DNA from: Pyrus communis
Taxonomy: Eukaryota; Streptophyta; Magnoliopsida; Rosales; Rosaceae
Length of the DNA stretch: 64,000 nucleotides
Assembly: GCF_963583255.1 (NCBI RefSeq)
Contig: NC_084816.1
Coordinates: 10,679,600-10,743,599, forward strand
Reading direction: 5' to 3'
Shown here: in pieces, positions 35,181 through 48,079 of the stretch
Layout of the letters: each line of letters starts with the position of its first letter
How positions within the stretch are numbered: position 1 is the first letter of the stretch
Made by a program: the position numbers and the translations under genes
Notes under the pieces: generated by a model
Told to the model about the DNA's origin: nothing
Database searches by the model: none
What the model saw: the letters and a program-made list of their open reading frames with translations, nothing else

Positions 35181-35786
35181 TAATATGTTTTAATCATTGT
35201 TGGGCCTTACTTTTCATTAAAAAAGGATTGAGCCTTGTTTTCACATTAAATAAATAAATAAAAATTTATTGCCTAATTTTAAAAGAACTATCAACTTTAA
35301 AATGTCTAACTCTAACCCTAGCCAACATAAACTCTGCACTATCGCACTTTTTCTTCTCTGCAATTGCAGATTTTATAGAGCTCCCTCTCTCTCTTCCTCT
35401 CTTGTCAAATGTTTTATGCCAACTCCTCTTCTACGCATGTAGAGAAGGGAAAAGGCGTAGCAACATGATGACTACCTTTGCAATGATATTTTTTTCTTGA
35501 GTTACAGAATCGTCCAGGGGTTGCTGAGGCCGCCTAGCCCTTCCAGGAGGCTGTCTAGGCACTGCCTGGTAGTCTAGCCGACTTGTTGAACAATTTTGGT
35601 GAATTCTCGACAGTTGGCCGCTGTCAAGCACCTATGTCGATTTTTAGAACACTGGAGGTGGCAGAAAGTCTATAGAGAGTCCCACTTTTTGGAGTCTCTT
35701 TAGCACTTCTCTTATAATTTTTGGAAAGAAATATTTTTTGGGTACAAATTTCTAGAAAGATATTTTTTTTGGAGAGTGCTATCTAT

Positions 35787-36344
35787 TGTGGAGCCTAAAA
35801 TAATCCCAAAAATTCTAGAGACGACATGTGGACTTTTGCTCAAGAAAGACAAGATTGCTCTCAATATATGGGCAGGCTTCTTAGATGCTCCAACGTGCAG
35901 CTCACACCTCTAAAGGTCTCAGCAGTTGAATACAGTTGCCCACATCTCACTTGCCCTTGGCAAGGAAAAGTCAACACATTAAAGATAAGGATTAATTACT
36001 CAAGTCCTGTCTTTAATACATTCCCATTTGAAGATTGACTCCAATCAAGTAAGTAATTCCAATTTAAATCAATTAGGGATAATTACTCCATTAGCTCAAG
36101 ATATGATTCCTATTTAATATCTTGAGAATATTTCTTCATAAATCTTGACCATTAGGATGCCGCCACGTGTAGGGTAAAACCCTAACACTACGGCCAGCCC
36201 TATCCCTATAAACACCCCATATTTTTCCAAATTTCAGAGGCTTTTGCTACACTAAAAAAGCCCTAAACACTTTATTCACTCAGAGAATTTGATTTGCAGG
36301 TGCATTTTCATAGAGGCTGAAGACGATGAAAATTTGCATCGACA
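35787..36344 (+). mobile_element. Solo LTR (558 bp)
   Basis: The element runs from TGTGGAGCCTAAAATAA to TTTGCATCGACA, related to 26185-26776. Flanks TCTAT and TCCAC are a diverged 5-bp duplication; the block at 14108 shows the continuous site. A CCCTATAAACACC word near 36203 is the likely LTR TATA box. Confidence 0.85.
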
Positions 36345-37422
36345 TCCACGCGCCTATTTTTACTTCTCACACACCCCTCTCAATTTCGTACCGTCAGATC
36401 AAATGAACTGAAGAAGATCAACTGTAAAAAATTAACAAGGGTTTGTAGGAGGTAAAATGGGTGTGTGAATTTTTATATGTTATTATATTTAGGAAGTGCT
36501 TTATCCATACACTCTTTTTTACTTTCTACACACCTTTAGTAATTTTTTGTCATTAATTTTCTTTAACTCATTCAATTTAACGATCGAAAATTGAAAAGAA
36601 AGTATAAAAAGTACAAATGAGTGTGTAGATAGCACTACCTTATATTTGTAGCGTTGAAGGATGTAACCATTTGCTTGCCAGTTTTGCTTTGTTTTATAGT
36701 GTTGGAGGACGTAACCATGTGCTTGCCAAATTTGCTTTGTTAGTTTAAACAGTCTCATATATATTCCAATGTTGGTTTTCGAGTAAAAATAAAACAAAAA
36801 ATATTCCAATGTTGGTGGGTTGATAAGTTTTGATTATGCTTTTTTTGAGAAATAAGTCATCTTCAGATATCTTCCTCCTAATTCATCAAATTAAGGAATT
36901 TGTGCTATTAAAAATTGATTCAACAGTTGAAGTTATTATAATTTTTAAAGTGATTTTCTGTTTGTAGCCGTTTGATCAAATTTTAATAGTACATGATTTC
37001 CTGATTTGCTGAATTAGGAGGAAAAAATCCGAAGAAGATCTCTTTCCGTTTTCTTGCTTAATCTCCTGTCCTCATCGTGTACCCGCAGGAATCCCACGAT
37101 TCCATAAGTCCTCGCAAGTCTTGAAAGCGCAAAATAAAGCCATACATAATTTTCATAAAAGGTGGACTGGACAACATACACGTTGATTTATGGCTATATT
37201 TTAAGTTAAAAGCCATGATGTCATGGAAGAAAGACCATACGGGTAATGCTACATTGACCATCTTATTGGACCATCACTTATATCATATCTAATAGAGGTA
37301 GGTCTGTTAACACATATGAGTCACATCTCTATTAGAGAGATAGTACAAGTGATGATACAACCAGATGATGAGAATAGCATTTTTGCATAAAATATGGTTG
37401 ATATTCTGACTTGAATAAAATA

Positions 37423-37660
37423 TGGGTGGTGCTCTCAAGACTTGCAAGGACTTTTGGAATCGTGGGTTCGAAACCCAATGGTAAAGGGCGGATTACGATG
37501 CTTCTTTAAAACTAAAAATTGTAGGTCTCATATTCGAAACCTGATGTTGGTGTGGAAGTCAGACTTTTGGCCAAAAGGAGGCTGAAATGAATCTGTGAGT
37601 CTTCCCGTTCCCCAAAAGAGACACATAATCGTGACTTGACACCAATTTTCTCTTTTTTTT
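37423..37660 (+). mobile_element. tRNA-derived SINE
   Basis: Same family as 15555-15810, with GGGTTCGAAACCC near 37463. Its 5' head is shortened compared with 54108. Confidence 0.55.
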
Positions 37661-37790
37661 TAAAGTAAAGAAACATTGTTGAAAAGGAAGAACTGGTCTT
37701 TGATTATCAAACTGATTGGATTACTCTTATAGACCTATTATATAATTCTTAACTTAAATATATTGTAGAATAATTAGATAGCTAATTTCT

Positions 37791-37830
<40 letters not shown>

Positions 37831-38422
37831 AAAACAAAAAAAAAACAAAAAAACAAAAACAAAAACAAAAACACTACTTAATTCTTGTAGACTGGTCATT
37901 TCAATGTAATTTTTTTTTTTGAGGAAAACTAATGAAAAAAGTTTGAAAACTTTGAGTTTTAATGATAAGGACAAAATAAAGGATAAAGTGAATAGTACTA
38001 GGATTGACTTTTTAGTGTAAAAATGTGGTTTTTCGTTAAAGTGATCAATACCGTGAGCTTTTCGTTAAAACTCCCTATTTTTTTTTTCTCTTGATGAGTA
38101 TGAGATGGTTGGCCACCGACATCAAATTAATTAGTGATTCTGAAAGCTTACTTCTGGATTTGGACCTCATCCAGATCCTTTTTGTAATGATTCGAAGAAT
38201 TAAATCTTATTCGATAATTTACGATGAATGGATAAAATAGGAGGATCCTCACAAAAAAAATCCGGAGAAGATCCTCGTCCCTTGCTTCTCACCACAGAAT
38301 ATAGCCATACATAACTTTCATAAAAGGTGGGCTGGACAACATACACGTTGATTTATAATACGGATTATGAACACGAGAAAGTTGATGACATACGTCCCAG
38401 CTTCTCAGTGTCTAGCTAGCTC

Positions 38423-38429
38423 TATAAAA
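38423..38429 (+). promoter_or_regulatory. TATA box of the broken dioxygenase copy
   Basis: TATAAAA lies about 117 bases before the original ATG at 38546, in sequence conserved with the intact gene's promoter, where the word is TATTAAA. Confidence 0.55.
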
Positions 38430-38545
38430 AGATTTCCTTCATTTATCATCACAAAAGTTTCATCTCGATCGACTTACTTATAATTCTTTTTACTCATCCT
38501 CTTCTGATATACATAATATTCTCTGAGTCCTTGAAATTTGAAGAT

Positions 38546-41371
38546 ATGGCTCCAGTTGCTACTGATGAGTCGATTTTATACCATATATTTTACCCTAATC
38601 GTAGTTATAATTTATTAGTTATTTTGGTAGAATTTTGATACTTTGTTATGTATTCTTCATGTAGGACATTCGACTTACTCTGGAGCAAAACATGATCAAA
38701 CGGATGAATTTTAGAGTAATTCCAATTGGAGGATGTTAATGAGTCTGTTGTCCTAATTGTGTCAAAGTTTCATAATTTTATACCAAGCGGTTTATTTATG
38801 GTGATGAAATAAAGAAGCAGCGTGTAGTGCTGTCAAACTGACGTTTTGGGCTTCTTTGGGCTTTTTGGCGTTCAAGATGATGTCTTTTGGGTTCGAGACC
38901 TTCTGCAATTATGTTTGGGACATCTTAAGCTTTAATTCTAGCCTTTTTGAGCCTGTTTTGGAGCCCTAAAGATCTAGAAACATGGCTGTTTTGAGGCTGT
39001 GCAGATTTTGGGCGAATTTATCTAGTCAATTTAGGATTATATTTCCTAATTTATTTTAATTTATTTAGTTTCCTAGTATTATTCTAAGACCTTTTCCAAG
39101 TAGGATTTTATTTCCTAGTAGTATAATAAATAAGGCAGAGGGAGAAAACGCACGCACACTTTAGAGAGCTTTTGGATTCAAGTGTATTTTCAAGATGTTT
39201 TCTATTCTTGTCTTTAATAATATTTCATTGTATGATTGCTAGTAACTAAATTCCGTTTGCTAGGGTGAGGCCACGAGCCTTAGCAAGAATATGTAGTTTC
39301 TTTTCAATTTGCTTATGATATTATGCATGCAGGTTCGAATTATTAATCACCGGTTTAAACTATCTAATTGTTTTAATGCTTAGCTACCATTAGGATCTTT
39401 AGAAAAGTAATTTGATGCAATTTTGGTCGGAAGTCGGTTCCTAAAATTGACGAAGGCTTCTTGTGATGAATATTTGCAAGTTCACTTAGGATGAATATCA
39501 CGTCTTGAGGGTTGTATGGTTTTTCAAAAGGTTTCACAAAGCTTAGTGAGCCATGCATGTTTAGATTTGATCTAAATACCACAGACGGGTTGCATGTTTG
39601 ATATACACTCTATGTTGGGGGTCCAAGTAGGCATACTTTAGAAAAACCTAACCTTCAAAATATGCATGTGTAATTCATAAGTACGAGGAAGAACTACATA
39701 TGATTGTTAAGGTAACGACGGAACCCTAGGCTTTTACGATTTAATTTTCAAAACTTATTTTCTTTTAGTTTATTTTATTTTATCACTTTATTTTATTATT
39801 TTCTATTAATTCGTTTTTATTATTTTAAATCATAAATCAACTTTTTCTCAAACTTTGTTTTAAATAATTAATTAAGATTTGATTTAACATAGATTATTCA
39901 TTCAATCCCTGTGGAGAACGACCTTGCTAGAGCCATCTATACTACAATTACCTTGTACTCTTGCAAGTATTTAAATTATTTTTATCCCTACTTTTGCAGG
40001 TGGTAAAATCCCTATTAGCTACTCAAACCATGGATGTAAAGAGCATCAAATTGGTTGCGGAATCACCCGCTCTCATCTCTGTTCCTTCTGCTTATGCCTT
40101 CAACATAAACCCCAATGATGAAGCAGATCCAAACGATCCCAAATTAGCAATCCCCATAGTTGATATGTCTCTTCTCACCTCGGGATCTCCTGATCAACGG
40201 TCCAAAATAATCCACGACCTCGTCAAAATTTGCCAAGAATGGGGCTTCTTCATTGTAAGTAGTTTAACAACGTACTAACTACTTCCATTATTTTTTGGGA
40301 GAAATATTTGAGTGACGGTTGCCCAGTGTTTTAGATTTACTTGTAGCAATTTGATAAAGAAAACAACAAAAATGATACTTTTGTCACATTTTCAATACCA
40401 CATTTGTATCATCTCTCTAAAAAAGATGAGACTCACATGCGCCTCTATTAAAGAGGTGGAACAAATGTGGTATGAAAAATGTAGTAAGTGTAGCATTACT
40501 GAAAAAAAGAAAAGAAAAAGCAAGCTAATTAATCATGATCACGATGTATTCATTGCAGGCAATTAACCACGGAGTCCCAGAGAGTCTAATGAAGGGGATG
40601 ATTGACGTGTGCCATGGATTTTTCAGCCTCCCAGACGAAGAGAAGGAGGAGTTCAAATCCGGAAATGATTTTCTGTAGATGTTCAAGTACGGAACCAGCT
40701 ACAATCTTGCATTAGACAAAGTCCCTCTCTGGAGGGACTTCTTCAAGGTGAGAGTACATCCCGAGTTCTACTCCCTCTACAAACCGGCTTGCTTCAGTGA
40801 GGTTTCAATGGAGTTCAGCAAGAGAACAAGAGAAGTAGCATTGGAGATAACACGCGCAATCTCCGAAAGTTTGGGACTGGAGCCCAACTACATACATGAT
40901 GCGATGAACATGGATCGCGGCCTACAAATGCTGGCCGCCAACTACTATCTGCCTTGCCCTCAGCCAGAACATGCAATTGGTATACCACATCACACTGATC
41001 ATGGCCTTGTCACCCTCCTCATCCAGAATGAGATGAATGGCCTCCAAGTTGAACATAACGGCAAGTGGCTCACCGTCAATGGCCCTGCCAACGGTTTCTT
41101 TGTCAACCTCGCTGACCAAATGCAAATTCTTACTAATGGCAAATACAAGAGTGTGATGCATCGGGCAACGGTGAACAACAAAGCGACGAGGATATCTATT
41201 GCCATACCACGTGGACCATGTGTTGATACACTTATCGCACTGGCACCGGAGTTATTGGAAAAAGAAGGCCAAGCACCGAAATACATTGGAATGAATTATA
41301 AGGAGTATATCCAGCTTCAACAGAGCGGCAAGAACTACATGAAATCCACCTTTGATCACATACTAGCGTAA
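38546..41371 (+). pseudogene. 2-oxoglutarate dioxygenase copy disrupted by an LTR and a stop codon
   Basis: The ATG at 38546 and five codons are separated from the rest of exon 1 by an LTR element at 38563-40017 flanked by GCTAC. Exon 1 resumes at 40018 and ends at 40254 with GTAAGT; exon 2 is 40559-41371. Glu123 (GAG in the intact gene) is TAG at 40676-40678. Downstream of that stop the frame stays open and differs from the intact protein at about five residues, including Pro-to-Leu in NYYPPC; the HxD, distal His and RxS motifs are kept. A second Met (MDVKS, about 40030) could start translation beyond the LTR but would still meet the stop. The close similarity implies recent duplication. Confidence 0.93.
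38563..40017 (+). mobile_element. LTR element (1455 bp), probable solo LTR, inside exon 1
   Basis: The element starts TGATGAGTCGATTTTATACC and ends GGTAAAATCCCTATTA, flanked by GCTAC at 38558-38562 and 40018-40022. The intact gene has the uninterrupted site. It matches the minus-strand copy at 25368-27444. No coding domain inside. Confidence 0.9.
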
Positions 41372-42384
41372 CAAAGCTTTATACACAGTCCCATGGCTTG
41401 GTCACACTTCAAACGATCTCAACCATATTGAAAATCTGCAGTTTCCTTTTGATTTCTTTTTCTTCGAACTGTTTTTAGTCTAAATTTCTCTTTATTTTTA
41501 TTTTTTTTTTGTTTTTTTTTTTTTTGTTTCAATGATCATGTCATGCCGGTGTTGGCTTGATGTGTTATTAGCACCAAACAGCCTTGTAGTTCAATAATAT
41601 CAAACATCGCAGAGTAGCAGCCAGTTTCGATTGAAAATAGGCTTCGGTTTTCAGGGTATGGGGCCTTCAATATATTTGGTCTTTTAAACCAATGATTGAT
41701 TTGAAATTGAGGAAGGAAAAAAATACCCAATATAAATAAATAAAAAAAATATTAATTTATATATATTTGGTTCAATTCAGTTTTGAACCATCAAAATCAA
41801 AACTGAACCAATAGTTTTTGGTTTGGTTTTCTAATTTCGATTTGGTTTTCAATTGATTTGGTCTTTCCTAGTTTCAGTACAGTGTTCCGTCATTTTTTTC
41901 GGTTTTCGATTTTCCAAGCCCACTCCTAGAAGATATAGATTAAGTTACACAGGTATTCCAAATATATATACACGTACAACAAAACGTATTAATAATGTAG
42001 AGTGGGATTTATACAGTTTCTTAAGTTATCTTTCACTAAACGAGAAAAGGGTTTAACGGACTGTTTAGTTTTCCTACTAACCTTATCGATACGTGCTTTT
42101 GGCCATCACCGGATTCTGGTACAGCTTCTCCGTAACCAAGTTCCGTTAGAGGTTAGATATGTCGGACGTACATTTTGTTAATTAGATGATCAATTCCATT
42201 AGTTTTACATTATTTGTTGTAAAATTAACCATGTGCTTGCCTTGTATATTATTATATGTCGAGGACTTAAAATCAAAGTATAAAATCTAGTTAAAAGAAA
42301 AGAGCGTACAATTAAAAGTGACAATGTGCTTGCCCGATTGCTTTCATTTCCTTATGTCATTGATTGTCTCATAATTCAAATGTT
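41372..42384 (+). other. 3' flank of the broken copy; no gene recognised
   Basis: Bases 41372-41635 match the 3' flank of the intact gene. Bases 41640-41900 resemble 27640-28130. The rest, to 42384, is AT-rich single-copy-looking sequence without a convincing open frame. Confidence 0.55.
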
Positions 42385-42590
42385 GGTGAACCACAGTAAG
42401 TGGTCAGTGGTAAGGGCATGAACAACGGTTTCCTAATAAAAAAAATGTGGGAGGTTTTAGGTTCGATGTTTCGAGCTAGTGAGTTTGCTTGACTATGGCC
42501 ACTGGCATGATGAAATTTCCTATAGCCTCTCCGGATTCGGAAGGGATGGATAACCGTAGCTTTCCACTACTTGCCTCATTTTTAGAAAAA
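42385..42590 (+). mobile_element. tRNA-derived SINE
   Basis: A-box-like TGGTCAGTGGTAAGGGC and B-box-like GGTTCGATG about 60 bases later, followed by the family tail word GGATAACCGTAGC. The box spacing is that of tRNA-derived SINEs. It is a diverged relative of the 15555 family. Confidence 0.65.
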
Positions 42591-42689
42591 TAAAAAATAA
42601 AAAAGGGAAAAAATGTTGGTGGGCTGTTCGGTTTGACTACACTTCCTTTGCTTTCCAAGCATCCCACGGCAAAGAAAATATGCAATAGA

Positions 42690-42951
42690 TGTAAACCATT
42701 GAAAAATATTGATGAAGATAGTTATGCAGAAAGAGAGAGAAGAAGAAGAAGAAGATCGAGAGTTTAGAGAGAGAAGAGAATATCAGAAAATGTATTATCT
42801 TTCTTGTTAGTTACAAATGATGGTTACAAGGTTTATATAGTTTGTATTGATAGCTTACACTCTAAGCTACACAATAACAAACTTTAACTAACTTCTTTAA
42901 TCTCTTGACACATGTCTAATTCACAGCCATAGGATCCTAATACTCTTAACA
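42690..42951 (-). repeat. Copia 3' LTR
   Basis: 262 bases from TGTAAACCATTG to CTTAACA on the plus strand, nearly identical to 50464-50731. GAA repeats occur near 42745. Confidence 0.93.
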
Positions 42952-45166
42952 TCCCCCCTCAAACTCAGGACCGAGAAATTGAGCCTGAGATTGGCACAAT
43001 GAGTCTGGAAAAGAGGTGCAGAAAGCCCTTTGGTAAGTATATCTGCAAACTGCTCAGTGGAAGACACAAAGTGCACCCGTAGTTGCTGTGTTGCGACCCT
43101 TTCTCGAACAAAATGAACATCAACCTCAATGTGTTTTGTGCGTTGGTGTTGAATAGGATTACAGGTCAAGGCTATTGCAGACAGATTATCACAAAAGAGG
43201 ATGGGTTTCTCAAGAATCAAAATCTGTAGAAAATGCAACAAAGACTTGATCCAATCCAGTTCAACAGCTGTAGTAGATAGGGCCCGATATTTAGCCTCCG
43301 TTGATGATCTAGAGACTGTGTTTTGTTTCTTGGACATCCATGAGATAGGATTAGAACCCAAGAACACCACCATTCCAGTAGTTGACCGTCGATCATTAGG
43401 ATCACCAGCCCAATCTGCATCACTATATGCAGTAATATACTGGAGAATCCTTTTGACAGCCACAAATGTGACTCCATTGGTCTTTGCATAAATTGACAGA
43501 CCTGATGCACTGCAAAAGCGATGTCCGGTCTAGTAAATGTCAAGTATTGCAGGGCACCAACTAAGCTCTTATACAATGAAGGATTATTGTACGGCTTTCC
43601 ATCATCTATGGGCAGTCTATTGTATGGCAAACATAGAGTAGCACAAGGTTTGGATAATAGCATGTCAGACTTAGTTAAGAGATCAATAACATACTTATCT
43701 TGGGAAAGAAACAATCCATCCTTATTCTGCACAATTTGAATCCCCAGAAAGTAATGAAGGGGTCCTAAATCTTTAATTTCAAACTTTTTAGCAAGGGATT
43801 GAATAACGTCAATGATGGCTTGTGTAGCACTCCCTGTTATGATTATGACATCAACATATAAAAGCAAGATCACCACAGAATTGTCAACAATTTTCACAAA
43901 CAATGATGAATCTGCATATGTAGACTTGAACCCCAGAGATGGTAGAAAAGTAGTGACCCTCTCATTCCAGGCCCGTGGTGTCTGTTTAAAACCATATAGT
44001 GATTTATGTAACCTGCAAACATAATATGCATGCTTTGGATCAACAAACCCAGGTGGCTGTGTCATATAGACCTTTTCTTTCAATATACCATGGAGAAAGG
44101 CATTTTTCACATCCAATTGTCTCAAAGTCCATCCAAAATGCCAAGACTAGTCTCACTGTTGAACCACCAGCCGTGCCTTATATCTCCCAATTGAACCATC
44201 AAAGTTCTTTTTGATCTTATACATCCATTTATACCCAACTAAGTTCTTGTGTTTGGGCAATGGAACCAAGGACCATGTACCTTGATTATGTAAGGATGAG
44301 ATCTCATCATTCATAGCATCATACCAAACTGGAGACTTCAATGCAGATTTATATATTGCAGTTTCCACTTGAGTCAAATCAACACCTCCATTTTTATGAA
44401 CAGCAGCAAGTAGAGCAATGTTTTTAACAATCCCACTCTTGGATCGTGTCTGCATGGGATGTAAATTAACTGGAGGAATAAAGAGAACCACTTGAAGTTG
44501 GTCATGTTGGAATTCAGGTACCACAGGGAGTGAAGAGGATAAAGGCTGTGTTGTTGATGAAGATTGAGTATCGGAGGAACCATCTGTACTGGAACTTGAA
44601 ATTGTAACTGGGACTAGAGTAGAATCTGTGGAAGATTGATGTAGTCCAGTATTTGGCATGACACTCAGGATAGAATCTAATGGGATAGAACCTGATGATG
44701 AACTTAAAGTTGAGGGGTGATGTGATTGTGGAAATATAAGAACATTATTGTGATCTTGAACAGGATTTGTGATTGTTTCATGTGATGGCAGTGATGAAAA
44801 AGAACTAAGGTGAGATTTAGGCACCAAGGAACAATATGGAAATTCAGTCTCATCAAATATGACATGTCGAGAAACATCATAACAGAGAAAACCTTTATAC
44901 TTGGATGCATACCCCAAAAATACACATTTTGTTGTTCTGGGATCAAATTTGGTACTAGTATATGGCCTCAACCAGGGGGAACAAGAACACCCAAACACTT
45001 TCAGATGTTGTATTTCAGGCATAAAGTTGTACAACAATTGAAATGGAGACTTATTTCCCAATAAAGGAGATGGCATCCTATTAATCAAATACACTAAGGT
45101 TTGACAAGCAAAAGACCAAAACAAAGATGGTACGGAAGCAGATTGTAATAAAGCGATGGAAGTTTC
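42921..45166 (-). pseudogene. Copia pol: integrase tail, reverse transcriptase and RNase H, broken
   Basis: On the minus strand from 45166: integrase C-terminal region (FWSFACQTLVYLINRMP, then FGCSC), a Ser-rich spacer, and the start of reverse transcriptase (WYDAMNDEI, GYKWMYKIK, ARLVVQQ). A deletion and frameshift near 44130-44155 remove the region before LRQLDVKNAFLHG. Reverse transcriptase continues (HKSLYGFKQTPRAW) but the catalytic motif is YVDV instead of YVDD, and frames change again near 43460. RNase H follows ([36 protein letters not shown]). The protein would be inactive. Confidence 0.93.
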
Positions 45167-48079
45167 TGGTGCGAGATTTATACGCACACAAATTAAACCC
45201 TCTTTTCGTCAATTGTAGTATAAGTATAAGTAGGGATCGTTCTGGACCGGGGATTAGGAGGGATTGTTAATCACTTGGAAACTGACTCAAAAACGTAGAA
45301 ACGCAATATAAAACACTAAACTAGACTCAAAGAATGTAAAACTAAACTTTAAAACTCTAAAACAAACCAAAAGACTCAAACAGTACCCAACGCACTCGAA
45401 ACTGCCTTAAAAACACTTTCTGGGCAGTTTTGAGCACCTTGAGTACTTTGGACGAATTTGGGAAACAAAATGAATCAAAACACTTATAAACACAAACTAA
45501 AAGTATTTCTAACTAATCTAACACTTTAAAATAAATGGGGGATTGGTTTTGGATGAAATTAAAAACAAAACAAAAACTTGGAAACAAAACCAAGAATGAT
45601 GAAAAACTAGTTAGAGGGTTCCTTATCCACACATGAACATAAGCATATAATTTGACTCCCAATTATGACTTCAACAAACGATGAATGACAATGCTCCAAG
45701 TTAATTAGGTCTGCTTAAATTAACTTTCAGATTTCCCTAGATTCATTGGATTAAATGGGATACGCATTACAACCAAATTATTCCTAATCAAAGTCCCTAA
45801 CATGGAATACGCATGATAGAGACATTCAACAAAGATCATTAAGTTCAACGGAAATCATAAACATCGACTAGGCATTCATAACTATGGAATACGCATGTTA
45901 ATCCAGCCTAGGGTTTACTAAACACAATCGTGACTATCGATTTTTACTACTCATGAATATAAGTTCATAACGATTAGGTGAAATTCCCTTATATCCTAGC
46001 ATCAAGTTTAGGCATGCAAATTAAGTGTCGACCCTCAACCCACATACATAAACAAGTTCTTAATCAAAACAGAAAAGTAACCCACATCTAAAGTTCATGA
46101 ATTCATAACTGGAGTAAATCAAATCATAACCAACATATGTCCATGGCTTCAAATTCGCCTCTAACTAAAAAGAAATTAGTTCCACATGTTTAACATAATT
46201 GAATAACAAGTTAAATTAAACATGAAAACAGAAACAAGAAAAGAAAGAACAAATGGATGGAAAGTTAGCTACGGGGTTCATCTCCACATATGTTATACTT
46301 GCATAATAAAACGATTTCCAATTGCATTTCAATAAATCATTAATTCTCAACACTCCAAGTTAACCGTGATGCACTAATTAACCTTCAAATCTTCCTAACG
46401 TTATTGAATTGGATGATTGCATACGACAACCCAAAACATTCCCCACAAGTCCCCTACATGATTGCATAATAGAGATACAAGCAAGAATCATTACACTCTA
46501 TGAAAATTATAAGTGTTGACGGGACATTCGTTACTATGGAATACGCATGAAACTTATGCCAAGAATTCGTTTAACGCGATTGTTTATAAGCAACCTCCAC
46601 TACTTGTGAATATAAGTTCGTAACTATTAGGTGAAACTCACTTATATTCTAGCGTCATATTCATGCATGAAAATTAAGTGTGCACTCTCAATAAACATAC
46701 ATAAATAAGTTATCAATCAAACAGTTAAACGAATTGAATCCACAACTTATGAAACGCAATTAGAAGTAATCAAATCAAAATGCAAGCATAAACATATATT
46801 TCGAATTACCCCCTAACCAAGGGGGGTTTAGTTCCTCATGGTACAAAACAAAGAGAATCAAAGAAACACCTAAACATTCCAACAACTCAAACTTGAATTG
46901 TATGAACGTTTAGGCCCTCTTCTCTTCCATTCATCATTCGTACAAAACAAAGAGTATTGAAATTAAACATTGAAATCAAAGAAACACCTAAACATTCCAA
47001 CAACTCAAACTTGAATTGTATGAACGTTTAGGCACTCTTCTCTTCCTCTTCGTTGTAGCACAAGGTCTAAGGATAGTTTGATGGTGTGAATGGTTTGGGG
47101 AGTGATGGAAATGGAAGAGGAGTGGTGTTTGGATTATAAGGGAATGGGAGCTCACGGCAATGAGGGAAGATTGGATGTGTTTGTGGTGTGTTGTGTATGA
47201 AAATGAGATGTTTATTGAATGGGAATGCAAGGGTTTTTATAGGAGGAATGGAGGGGTATATGGCTGTTTGTTTAAGCATGCATGTGGCTGGAATGTGGTG
47301 GAAAAACAGCTAGGAAAGTTGGTGGAAAGCTGGAATTGCACAAGGGAAAAGCTGGAAAGGAAATGGGAACTCACGGCAATGGAGAATGTTATTTGGTGAT
47401 GAATGCAATGATGAAAAGTGAATGAATAATGCATGTAGGGTTAGCTAGGTTGGAAAGGTGTGGAGGATGGCTGGAATTTAGGGAAAGGAAATAGGTTTAA
47501 TGCAAAAATAAAAGGGCAAAGTGGCTGCAATGATGAAGAAAAGCTGGAATTGGTGTGGAAGGCACGGCAATGGTTATGTTTGGTGTTGGAAATGCATGTG
47601 AATGCATGGCATTGAGTTGGGAATTGAATGATTAAATGTGCATAGCTGGAATGATGAAGAATAAAGGGTGCATGTGGGTTAATGTGAAGGGAATGCATGT
47701 GATTGACAACTAGGTTAGTTGGTGGAAATCTGAAAATGGCATAAGGGATGCATGGCACAAGGCTAGTGTTTGGTGATGGGTGCATGTGTTGGTGGTTTTG
47801 CATGGCTTTGATGGATTGTTTGATTGGGCTATGCCCTTTGTTTTATGTCCCAAAGAGCATACAAGGCTTCAATTTCGTCCATCCTCTTTGCTCCATGATT
47901 AAGCTATCCAATCCATGCCCAAAAATGCTCCAAATAGCCTCAAAATGCACTTTCTTGCTCCCTAAGCCCTTAGAACCTGAAAACACACAAAAGAAGCATA
48001 AAGGACTAAAATAACTAGAGAAACATAACGTAAATGCACGAGAACAAGCCATTTAAGTCGCATGAATATGCTCCTATCA
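45167..48079 (-). mobile_element. LTR-like element (2913 bp) inserted in the copia integrase
   Basis: The element runs from TGGTGCGAGATTTATACG to GCTCCTATCA with GTTTC on both sides (45162-45166 and 48080-48084). Removing it rejoins the integrase reading between HRHIIET-like and SIALLQSASVPSLFW regions. It has no recognisable protein, so it is a long solo LTR or a non-coding LTR derivative. Bases 45600-46260 and 46261-46960 are a diverged tandem pair, and a ~65-bp block at 46861 recurs at 46980. Words like GGGAACTCACGGCAATGG recur at 47140-47570. The strand is uncertain. Confidence 0.85.

Larger units (their letters stand above)
35181..38422 (+). repeat. Segmental duplication block upstream of the broken dioxygenase copy
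   Basis: It matches 13493-16520 in the same order. Differences are a different solo LTR (35787-36344), the absence of the LTR seen at 14765, and a segment at 36840-37050 not found in the other block. It includes an inverted SINE head (37075-37135), a SINE (37423-37660) and an A run of about 37 bases near 37793-37829. Confidence 0.8.

Noticed and set aside
46988..47803. His/Pro-rich frames on the minus strand within the LTR-like insert
   Set aside because: They follow repeated GGAATGCATGTG-like words in a non-coding LTR-like element; no domain.
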